From assembly GCA_003640385.1 (NCBI GenBank), contig RCAB01000079.1:124001-188000 (forward strand): 64,000 nt of DNA. The letters are read 5' to 3'. Below the pieces are notes generated by a model. It was not told where the DNA came from. It was given only the letters and a program-made list of their open reading frames with translations, and made no database searches. The position numbers and the translations under genes are program-made. This stretch comes from Setaria digitata. Its lineage: Eukaryota > Nematoda > Chromadorea > Rhabditida > Setariidae. This document shows, one piece after another, positions 54,221-64,000 of this stretch (position 1 is the stretch's first letter; the number at the start of each line of letters is the position of its first letter).

Positions 54221-57200
54221 TCAATCTAAATTTCCGAATGAGAATACTTCATGAAAAGTAATTACTTCTTCTTTGGGACGTTCAATGGACCATTTTATTA
54301 AAAGTACTTCTTCCATATTTGGTTCGATCTTTTTAATCCAAGTCAAATTATGATTTGCATCAATGTGAGCGCCAACTTTCGTTGATATCATATCACTTAT
54401 TCCAATTTCTCCATCTTTTTTATCCAATTCCGGTAAAAAAAGCTTAATCTAAATGTTAAAAAAAAAATAAGCGATTGAAGAATCCAGAACTGATTTAAAA
54501 TTAAAAGGAAAAAAGAAAGTTAAAATTTACCTTAATTTTCTCATCAGTAGATTTGGGCATGTGTTCATGAATAGCAATGAAAATAACCGTAGATTTTGTG
54601 TTTCTTATCAAAATTTTTTGTTCATTCATTGTTGTTTCTGATTTTGTCATTAAACCAGTCTAATAAAAACATTTCAAATGATTTAATTAGTGTTTGAAAG
54701 GATAATTTTAGCATCGATTTAATAACTTGGAACATTTATATTAAAATAAAATGCATTATGATAAGCAAACATAAGAAAAAGAAATTATTGTAAGAAATTT
54801 TAAATTTCAGGAAATAGTAAAGTTAAAATGAAATTGACAGTTTCAAAAAATAATAACATCTGGTTTGTCCTTTTTGATTTTTAAAATATTTGAAAAATAA
54901 AAATATACCTCTATAGTATATTTGTTGACTGGTTTGTACTCAATTTTAATTGCTGGATCAACACCTAATGAGCATTTGAAACGTTCGCCAGGCGACACAG
55001 CTTTCAAACTGCTCTGAAGTACAATAAGTTTGTTAATTTCAAAAAAAACTGAATTTCAACACGAATGATTATTTTTGAAAGCAGAAGGTTGCATTCATTG
55101 AATGAAAGCAACATTTCTTGAGGTGATAAACAATAGATTTATGAGTACACAGTGCATCGTAAAACAAATTGATTAAATTCGTTAAGGAATTTGATTTATA
55201 CAAAGTTAATTCTTGCCGAATTACCACAATATGCTTGGCCATCTATAAATTTAGGACAATTTTGTGGCTGCAAAAAAAGAACTTAAGAGATTGCAGTAAT
55301 ACCTTGAGGTACCTACTTGTATAATACCATTATTTATCTTAATTATTACATGCCTGCAAATTTTCATTCAAGGATATTTTGCACTTCATTCCAAAAATGC
55401 CAACCTATGAATATGAACGTGTGTCAATGCTAGTGATTATCACTCTGATATTTGGTCCTACATAGTAATCAGCTGAACAGGGAAGAAATTTGGGAATGAA
55501 AACCTTAGTAACGAAGTTATCATCGAGATAAATGAATGCTTGGCCAGCGAGAAATGGCATCAATGATTCGTTCGTTGCATATGCGGTGAGGTAGACATTA
55601 GTGCTTTTGCATGGTATACTTTCAAAACAAAGTATTGGAGTCAGAGTGATGTTCGCTATCACAACTTTGTGATCATTCGAATCTGATCGGATAGATATCG
55701 GCTTGGCAATTGTGAATACCGCTGATGTGACTGATTCTGTGGAAGCAACCGGCTGAAACTTTCAAAACTGAAATATATTCCGAAGCAGTGAGGACCTTGA
55801 TATCGCTCTAGAAATATCCAAAATAGCATTTTAATATGATCAATAATAATTATTCATAGCTGCCACATCACAATAATATATAGCAATACTTACTGCATAT
55901 TTATGCAGTGTCAAAATAACTTACTCATGACAATAATAATGTTCAATATTTAATATGCCGCAATAATTATATGTATAATACTTGACATATCATACGCATC
56001 ATAATCTTAATATCATTATAAGGACATGAAAGTAAATTAAACTACTTGATATATCAATATTAATATATTGCAGTAACTAATATATAGTGGTTTCAAGTAC
56101 CAAAAAATTTAATTGTAGAATATGCACTCTATGAAAATTGAAGCAAAAAATAAAATAGTACTGCATGAAGTAATTCAGGTTGTTGTGCCATTTGAAATTC
56201 TATGTGATTTTTGTAATTATCGACTCCAACCGTCCTAAAAAGTTACAAAGTGTAAATTATGCGACTGCTTTACTGAACAAAACTTCAAAAATGATAATAA
56301 ATTACCAAGCAACACATTAAAGAGTATTGATGGCTTATTTTGCTCTGTTTTGTAGTATGGGACTTTAATAAAAAGCAAGTTATGACAGTTTTTGAATTAT
56401 CAGTTGATTCCAGAAGACTTTTGAGATAATGATAAACGATTAACATACAGCCAATTAATAAAAGTACTTTAAAATTAGTGATTAATTTCTAGCTTTATTA
56501 TCAATGTGTAATAACAGCAACTATAAATTCATAACTTACTGTCTACGCAGTGATGATTTCCTGAACATAGCAGTTTGCGGTGATGAATTTCCAGGGAACA
56601 GCCTTGGTGATGTTTTACGAATTTCTGCAATTAATGTGCCCAAGCGTGGTATTTCAGTGCTAAACGCTGATTGTGCTGTGCTCAAAATTAGTGGTGCGTT
56701 AGTCCAATCTTCACCGGTATTTTGGCGAATATTCCCAAAATATGTTATCTGTAGTACACCGTACATGAATCCTTCCTGGCTACCAATTAATCCCATCTTT
56801 TAAGCATAAAATGAAATTATGAGAAGCTATGGCATGCAATAACCTTGAAAGTATTCGTGGCACTTCCAACTTCTATCGCATAGATTGGTTCCCATGAAGC
56901 ATTTGATACTTGATAACTTATATTTAAATCCACTATATTATCATTTTCGCTTTTAAGCATTATACAAACATTCCTAGTAAATAATTAATTAAATGAATGA
57001 ATTTATACATTTCCTCTTCTATTGCTTTAAAAATTCAGTCATAACAAATAATTTGATTAATACTGTTTTAATTAATTTAATCAGCTGCATGAAAAGGCCA
57101 ACTCTGTAGTCAATTGATTGAAAAATTTTAGTATTTATCAGTAATATATCACAAAATTTTGCAAAATTATTTTATAAGCACGATTGCAAATGAGTGAAAC

Positions 57201-58952
57201 GAAGAAAGCAGGTAATAATGAAATATAAACAAACAAACCTGGCACTGATATCGCTTTCCTCTGATAAATTAATTTGATCATGAATTTTTCTTAATTTCTG
57301 ATCAATTTCATGTATTTCTTCATCTATATCACGAATATTTTTATTTATTTCAAAATGCTTCTGGTCATGAAAACTTATCAATCTCGTGATATTTTCAAAC
57401 ATATGGTCGAGAGTTGTCTCGCATTTGCCTTCGTTATCTTTTAACTGAACCATTGTTCCGCTAACCTGCTTGTACAGTTCGATTATCAAACTGAGCTTTC
57501 AGTTTTGCTTCGCTCTGTTATCAAAAAAAAGAACACATCATACGTGCTGAATACTAAATCAACTCGAAAATTTCTTTTAAACTTATGACTTACAATTTTT
57601 CTTATTTAACAGCCAGGAATTTTTATGATTATATAACGCATACTTTAATGTATCCTTTAATTTATTTAATGTTACCTTCTCAAAAACAGAATCCAATAAT
57701 TGCTCATTTTTTCCAAGCACTCTTTGGCGATCATTAAGTAATCGTTTTTGATTTTTCAATTCTTTAATTTCGTTTTTAAGTTGTTGCAACTGAAAACTGT
57801 TAGTATAAATTTATCTAACGTAATTTGAGTTCCATTAACTTAGCATTATGTTGAAAGTGTTTTAGCTTTGAAAATTCATCATCTCACAGTTCAGCACTAA
57901 GTAAAACACTTTTTGCTCCATTTCAATGTAGTCAACCATGTCTAACTGCATGTAAGAACTGGATTTTTCTTTTCTAAATCTTTCATTCCATCTCTCTTAT
58001 CACTTACTTATCTGTACTTTTTCTAATTCGGATGCAAACAGAATAACAGAACCATAATAGATAAGCTCATTTAGCTATTGAAGACGTATAGGATGACTGG
58101 ATATCGTAAATGCATACTCGAGGAGCAGATGACTCATCAGGAAGTACCGGTACACTGTCAACTTTAATTCCATGAATAATTGCATCACCATGACCGTTTA
58201 TCATAATCGAATCTTTGTCGGCCATTGGCGAAATATTCTGAGGAAAACTTATCGGTAAATTTAATAGTAGAGAAGAAAACTGGAAAAGTTAAAGTTTAAA
58301 TTGATTAAAATTTCCAGTTGAGCAAGCAAAAATTTTGTGATGCAACATGGTCGCAGGAAAAATTTCTATCAAATATATATATCGAAAGTTTGCTATATCT
58401 AAAACTTTTATTTGATACTTATAATTAATTTTTTTAGGACTTCAACGAACATTCGAATGATGACAAAATTAAATCGTTCCTTATAGTGCTTTCTTTTTCA
58501 TTAAATTATTAATTAGACAACTGCATTAAGGAGAATAGCAATGACTGAGAATACTAAAATTACATGAGTGTTCTGTACACCTCCTTCTTCTAATCTAATG
58601 TAACAATAGAAACTGATAAGGTTGAATATTAATTTTACGAAAAAAAAGATTTACAGCACGAATTTTTCAGTTAATCATTACATTGCTTACAAAAATTACT
58701 ACAATGAATTGCCAAAGAAAAATTCTTACGAATGACATCCAGGTAGAGCAAAAGCAAAAATTTTAAAATTTCAGCATAATTTTGAGTAAAAACTTAACAA
58801 ACCTCTATAATGATTTCATTTAGACCCGTCTTCAATGTAGTTGTAATTTTCCGTTTTACGATCGCAAAATCATTATATATTGTTACGGAATGAATTTCCA
58901 AATTATAAGACTGAAATTTATGTACAGCTATAACAGCAGCTTCAGTTACCAT
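54221..58952 (-). CDS. DUF4140/DUF4139 (MuiA-like) protein, related to C. elegans F37C4.5
   Basis: Eleven exons join in phase to 593 residues: 58952-58803, 58237-58118, 57789-57676, 57465-57239, 56973-56844, 56796-56540, 56234-56162, 55752-55504, 55013-54909, 54659-54531, 54448-54221. Residues 20-90 form the N-terminal DUF4140 part (VTIYNDFAIVKRKI; NISPMADKDSIMINGHG). A coiled coil spans about 91-200. The DUF4139 beta-rich domain follows, with LNISYQVSNASWEPIYAIEV, QNTGEDWTNAPLILSTAQ, YLTAYATNESLMPFLAGQ, VSPGERFKCSLGVDP and the terminal VITFHEVF. The family is named after bacterial mucoidy inhibitor A; its biochemical role is unknown, and no signal peptide is visible. Exon 6 may start 48 bases later at an alternative ACAG acceptor, which would drop 16 residues not typical of the family. 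Confidence 0.9.
55405..55503 (-). other. possible duplicated alternative exon, read-through of exon 8
   Basis: Directly after exon 8 (end 55504) the frame stays open for 32 more codons to a TAG that lies immediately before a GT. The peptide (KFLPCSADYYVGPNIRVII) matches the family pattern of the next exon (AVSPGERFKCSLGVDPAIKI) in spacing and hydrophobic pattern. This suggests a copy of exon 9 that, if retained, ends the protein early at about residue 472. Confidence 0.4.
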
Positions 58953-61900
58953 TGTTATTCCTGCAATTTATTCCGTTTTATAATTCTGTGTTCGTTTTTC
59001 CTGTTCTATTTCTTCCGTGATGACAAAATAGAAGTAAACAATTTGACGAAAAAAGCACAGTAAAATATTTCTATTTCCTAAAATATTCGAAGTAAAATAT
59101 CTTTTTATACAAAAAAATTCAAAAAGATTTCCAAAACAAATGAGTAATATTTGATAAATGAAAAGTTACAAATGCGTTTTCCGGAAGAAAGTCGAAAAAG
59201 TGTTCGATATCATTATCACGAAAGATTAACACAGCAACGATTGAAAAATATTACATTTCAATTACCAATTATGTAGTAGTCACAAATGAAGAAGCTAATC
59301 AATGCTTTCCAGTTTGTTACATTCAATCGTTTTGCAATATCGATACGGTGATTTCGAAATTTGAAACGGCTGAAAACTTGCAATTCTAACAAATTCTGCC
59401 GTAAGCATTGTTTTTTCACTTTAATAAGTATGAGCAATAGTTTCTCTCTTCTTCAATTAAGCTTTGTAAGTAACTTAAGTAACTGATTTAATTGAGCTTA
59501 TTATTCTTGCTCATTTTCAATACTTTTACAGCCTTTTTACTTATAATACCATGACTAATTTGTTTACTCTTTATCTTCTCTTGTAAAATGCTAATTGAAT
59601 AATTAAAATATAAGAAAAATTGAAATGTGCAAAATAAAGCGAGACATATATTCTATGAAAGTATTTGAGTTAGAACGCATGAAAGAAAAAGTAAAATGAT
59701 CAATATTGTTGCCATGCAACGTCTGATCGATCGATCACAAAATAGCTGCTGAAATGTAAATGGCAATGATTGCATGTGACCGATCATTCAGTGCATGCAA
59801 TTAGTAATTGCAAGCAATTGATATTTGTACAGTTTATATTGATAAGTGCAAAAAAATGGCATGAAATTTAGCTCTCAAATAGGTTTGAATGCAAAATCTT
59901 CATGAAATATTGAATTTTAGGAATGACATCCTGCCAGCTCGAACTACAAAGATTGGCGCTGATATAAAAAGCTGGTAAAATAAAATGTAGAAAGTGTAGA
60001 AAAACCGAAAATTGGAAATAAAACAAGAAATAATTAGATCTAATCAGTATCAATGATATATAAAATAAAAGAATGATGCTAGTTTTAATAAACTGCAAAA
60101 GAATTACTGACAGAAGTATAAGCCTTTAATAAATTATAATGCTTTGCTTTTTCCTTTTCCTACAATACGTTTGTAATTAAAACATGGAAAATTAACAAGT
60201 AGAGAAAGAAAGAAACCCGACAAATTTAACTTGAAATTCATTAAATTTTCTTTCATGCTGCTGCGCTATCAGTCATTCATTTATAAAATTGATTTCATTT
60301 CGCAAATTAAAATTTGTAAAGATTCTAAAAAATTTCTTTTGGTTTTTCCTAAAATCTCTTAACTCACATGAAAAATATTACTTTCAACTAAATATCACTT
60401 TAATTTAAAAAAAAAAAAAAATTTCTATGACAGCTCTATTTTATTAATTATGATCAAGAATGTTGAGAAATTTGTTTCCGTGCCACTGGATGAATTAAAA
60501 GTAATGGTTTAATAGTTGTTGAAGTAAGAATTTTCACATTTAGGTGAAAATTTTAATTGCGCCACTAAGCAAACTACTATCAAAATCGTAGAAAACTTAA
60601 GTGAAATTAAAAGTTTTTCTTCTGTCTGTGGTACTTCGACAGGCGAGTGAAATTAATTCCTTCAAGCAAAAAGGGAAATTGTAATGATAGAAGTCAAATA
60701 TTTGGCATAAATTGTATTTGAAAAGAGAAAATTAACGATGATTAATATGAAATTTCCAAAACAGTCTGATGAGTCATTTCCTGTTAGTGACAAAGCATTA
60801 TGCTTCTAAGGCTGATTTATTTCTCGTTTTAACCATCGGGAAATATTTACGAACGTTTCTGATTTCGTCTAAATGACTCATTTAGCAAAGAAAAATTTCA
60901 ATCTTACTTCAGTCAAATTTCACTCAGGAAAAGTGCTTTCTATACGATCGTGCTGCGTTGCTAATTCAGAAATGTCATCCCGAGATTCGAAAATGAAGAA
61001 GACTCTCGAGAGTTCATTCAATTCTTTACAGATATTCTTAACGACTTGCAGAATAACACTTTTTGAAAAACCTTAAAGTTGCCTGAAAAGGTATCAGAGC
61101 AGTAAACGATTTATTTGCTTTCTTTTCAAGAAAAAAAAAGTGTTCTTTAAGATCTCGTTGGGTGATGTTTCTATAATTGGAAAGCACTGATCCAATTTCA
61201 AATTATGAGCCATAATACAAATGTATTTTTACGGGTACTAGTATCACCTTCTATTGAAATGAGTCAAATGTTACACTGCTTATTTGGATATAGCAGGGCT
61301 TACTGAATTTTGTGCAACAAAAAACTCCAAAACGACGGTTGCGATAAAATAAAAGCAGCATGTATCAACATGAAAGCAATTTGGATAGAGCGAAATTCTG
61401 CAAAATATTTTAGGAAAAGTTTTCTCCAATCCATGAGTTACAATAACAACAAAACGGATGAACAACGAGGCCAGTGCGGTACAATCATTTAACTAATGAA
61501 GAAAAGATCTCCAGAGCTAGTTTTATTAACTGTGGGATCTTTTGCTAGAAAATCCCTTTTAATAATAGTTTAAATCTGCACTGTTTCCAAAACATTTTTC
61601 ATCATTATTAAAAAAATAATTATAATTTTTAGCCAAACAAATTCTTTTTGATGGTGAACAAAATCATAATTAATTATCAGCATAAAATTTCATCTAGGAT
61701 ACAACCGATCCAATGATTATTAATTCTATTTGCATTTTCAAAAATTTTTTTTTGCAATCACTTTTGTCATCTTAATCAAAGTATGAAAAAACTATTACTC
61801 TATTTTTAATTGTTGCTACCGTTCTCAAATTGCAGCTCAGGAAATCGTACCTGAAGTAATATTATGAAAATCTGGCATTAATGGGAAATTTGCAAAATGT

Positions 61901-63550
61901 TCTGTTGTATACTCATTCATTGTTCAGGAGCTTATTTCGCGTCTTGAGAAATATTTTGAAAATTTTATTGCTTTTGTTATTTGCTTAATTAATAAGCATT
62001 CATTTTCGTGATACATACACACTATACAGTTTCTAAGTCAAATATTGCATATTGTTGTTTTTTCACACTATGTTCTTAAAGAGTATTGCATTTTATCAGT
62101 GTTTCTCAAATTGAGCTGCAAAAGAAAAACTCTTTTAGTGATTTATAAAATATGACAATCATAATAATATCAAAAGACATTAGATGTAATTAAATGTGTT
62201 GTTCAATTAATCTAATTAAAATTCTCGCAACGACTACTTTATTTTGGCCGACACAATATGAAAGCGTTCCTTTTTTTTTTTTTTTTTAAATATTTCTTTA
62301 AAATCTAAATTCAAACATCTGTTGAAAAGCACAGCAGTAGAGAATCTAGTTAACCTTTATTGGTAATAATTTATGATGATTATAAAAACACAATAGTGCA
62401 GATGCTACCAAAATATTTAAGTTTAGAAATATCAGAAAAAAATAGACCAACTAATTTAAACTCAGTTCATTCACACCAAAAACTTTCATTTGGATATAAT
62501 CAATGTAAGTGAATTCATTAGCATATAAAAGAAACATGAAGATTGAGTATTTTAAGGGAACCATCAGGTAAAGAATCCGATGGCAAAATTTAATTTCGCA
62601 GCACTCATACGTACTGCTCCAAAGCAAAGTAGTACATATTAGCTGCTTTGAATAATCACACGTCTTTTCAGCTTTTTTAAATGTCGTTTCTTTGCATTTT
62701 ATAACAGATTTTAATGAATTGAATATAAACCAATATGGATGGATAGGGTTAAATAGTTCATTAATCTAATCAGTTATTTCTCAATAGCTTCTTTGTTATT
62801 CACTGTACAGTAGTGATTTCCAACAACATCACATTATGCTGTTTTCATCTTTTGCCCTTTTTAATTTCTAATTTATAAGTCAAAAAAAAGTGGTATATTT
62901 CCATTTATTCTTAATATAAAAATTTGTTTGAGCCTTCTTGGCAAGAATAATTATATATAATTATTTTCACTAAATAACGTCTTTTTTTAACAAAAATAAT
63001 CTAAAACTTCAAATAGTAAGTGTATTTTCCTCTTTTCAAAATATATTTTTGCGTTCACCTGGTATGAACAAACTCTGCAGCATCGTAAGAAGCTTGCTGA
63101 TAGATTTTGAAACTATGTTAGGCGTGAAGAGCAAAATCCTCTTGGTAATTATGTACTGGGGGTACATTTATACGCTACCAACATGACTGATACAATTTCA
63201 CCTCATAGCTTTCAAAGTTCTGTTTCTTTGTCAGCTGCCAAAAAACATTTTCCAACTTGGCATATTTCTGAGATTTATGATATCGGTTGAAGGAAGTACT
63301 GGTTTGTGCATGCTATTTCTATCTTTTCTTTTTTCTGTTTTTTTCCTACTTTTTTCTATCTTCTTTTTCCTATCTAGAAAACAATTGCCATTAGTGTTCA
63401 AACTAATAATACTTTTGAACTGTTTTATAACTATACCACATGAACGATCCCACTTATCAGTTCAGCTCAGATTTTTTTTTGTTATTAAAAAAAAATGAAT
63501 AAAACTGGCATCTGCTTTGTGACCTGCTTCTGATCAGTGTATCTCCGACA
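58953..63550. other. intergenic between divergent genes
   Basis: This holds the upstream regions of the DUF4139 gene and the zinc-finger gene. A minus-strand frame at about 60930-61065 and plus frames at 60873-61076, 61310-61492 and 63040-63290 look peptide-like but are open or nearly open on both strands and match nothing I know. Around 59,710-59,830 several short palindromic motifs cluster (GATCGATCGATC, TGCATGCA, TTGCATGTGACC), perhaps regulatory. Confidence 0.4.
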
Positions 63551-64000
63551 ATGGATCGATTGCTAGTAGAAGGTAATTATATATATATATATATAATTAC
63601 CTATATATATATATATAGGTAATTATGAAATTCGATACATATATATATATATATATATATGTATCGAATTTCCTTTTTGCCTTTGCATTTTAATAATAGT
63701 AGAACACATAAATGAAATATTGTTGTTGTCGATTGAAATGGCTTTCAAGAATGACAAATAATAAACAATAATAATGTAAATCATTTCTTTTACTATCTCA
63801 ATTTAAACAAAAAAATATATCCCATGCTGCAAAAATATTGAATCCGAATGTGCAAGCAGGAGAGTGTTTAACTGTAGTGGATAGGCAAGAATTCAAACGG
63901 AAAGCTGTTATACAGATGCATATTCGGATTCATACAGATGAAAGACCATTCAAATGCGAAGTGTGCAGCAAAAGATACAAACAGGAAGCTCACTTAAATA
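63551..64000 (+). CDS. C2H2 zinc-finger protein, 5' part, truncated by window end
   Basis: The end of the window encodes KAVIQMHIRIHTDERPFKC followed by EVCSKRYKQEAHLN: the last part of one finger, a TGEKPF-type linker (here HTDERPF), and a CxxC finger cut by the edge. This is the classic DNA-binding C2H2 repeat. The first finger lacks a proper CxxC pair (only one Cys, in GECLTVVDRQ), so it is degenerate or the real preceding exon differs. A likely first exon is 63551-63572 (ATG, MDRLLVE, donor GTAATT), joining in phase to an AG acceptor near 63858 or 63878. The zinc finger is certain; the start exon is a guess. The gene continues beyond 64000. Confidence 0.72.
63572..63672. repeat. three successive perfect TA-cored palindromes
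   Basis: 63572-63601 (arms GGTAATT/AATTACC), 63595-63624 (AATTACC/GGTAATT, sharing its left arm with the first) and 63627-63672 (arms GAAATTCGATAC/GTATCGAATTTC around 22 bases of AT). All three are exact. They fall in the predicted first intron of the zinc-finger gene. Confidence 0.93.

Noticed and set aside
57583..57675. Continuation of DUF4139 exon 3 in frame to 57583 (LNKLKDTLKYALYN)
   Set aside because: Using the donor at 57676 joins in phase to an acceptor that restores the family alignment; the longer reading does not join any following exon in frame.
59706..59718. X-box-like GTTGCCATGCAAC upstream of the DUF4139 gene
   Set aside because: It is one base short of the RFX/DAF-19 consensus spacing and far (750 bases) from the start codon.

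Overview
The window looks like nuclear DNA of a parasitic nematode. It is about 70% AT, its genes are split into many small exons, introns end in T-rich TTTCAG-like acceptors, and the recognisable proteins resemble worm orthologues. A filarial (clade III) worm would fit, but I cannot fix the species from sequence alone. All gene models were built by hand: exons were joined only where GT (once GC) and AG borders, reading phase and protein similarity remembered from known families agreed. Exon borders are therefore predictions.

Layout. The left edge carries the first coding exon of a prolyl oligopeptidase on the minus strand (508-606); the rest of the gene lies off the window. After 4.6 kb with nothing I recognise comes an 18-exon minus-strand gene (5224-18291) encoding a PIX/Cool Rho-GEF with SH3, DH, PH, GIT-binding and trimerising coiled-coil parts. 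It is divergent from translation factor eIF4A (20859-24256, plus, 10 exons, 415 residues), which has one GC-AG intron. A small two-exon plus-strand gene (24817-25222) follows eIF4A closely, behind a T-rich trans-splice-like acceptor, so the pair may be an operon.

The middle holds an unrecognised 134-residue protein (26913-27994, minus), a chymotrypsin-fold serine protease with an unusual active-site neighbourhood (29485-32165, plus), and an unrecognised 223-residue membrane protein whose serine tract is encoded by a (GAT)n microsatellite (36541-37804, minus). From 37.8 to 54.2 kb I recognise no gene.

The right part holds a DUF4140/DUF4139 (MuiA-like) protein (54221-58952, minus, 11 exons, 593 residues) containing what looks like a duplicated exon ending in a stop. 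At the right edge is the start of a C2H2 zinc-finger gene (63551-64000, plus), whose first intron contains three successive perfect TA-cored palindromes.

The genes belong to separate processes (cytoskeletal signalling, translation, proteolysis, transcription) and do not form one pathway. I saw no rRNA, CRISPR array, transposase or viral gene. tRNA detection by eye is unreliable here.
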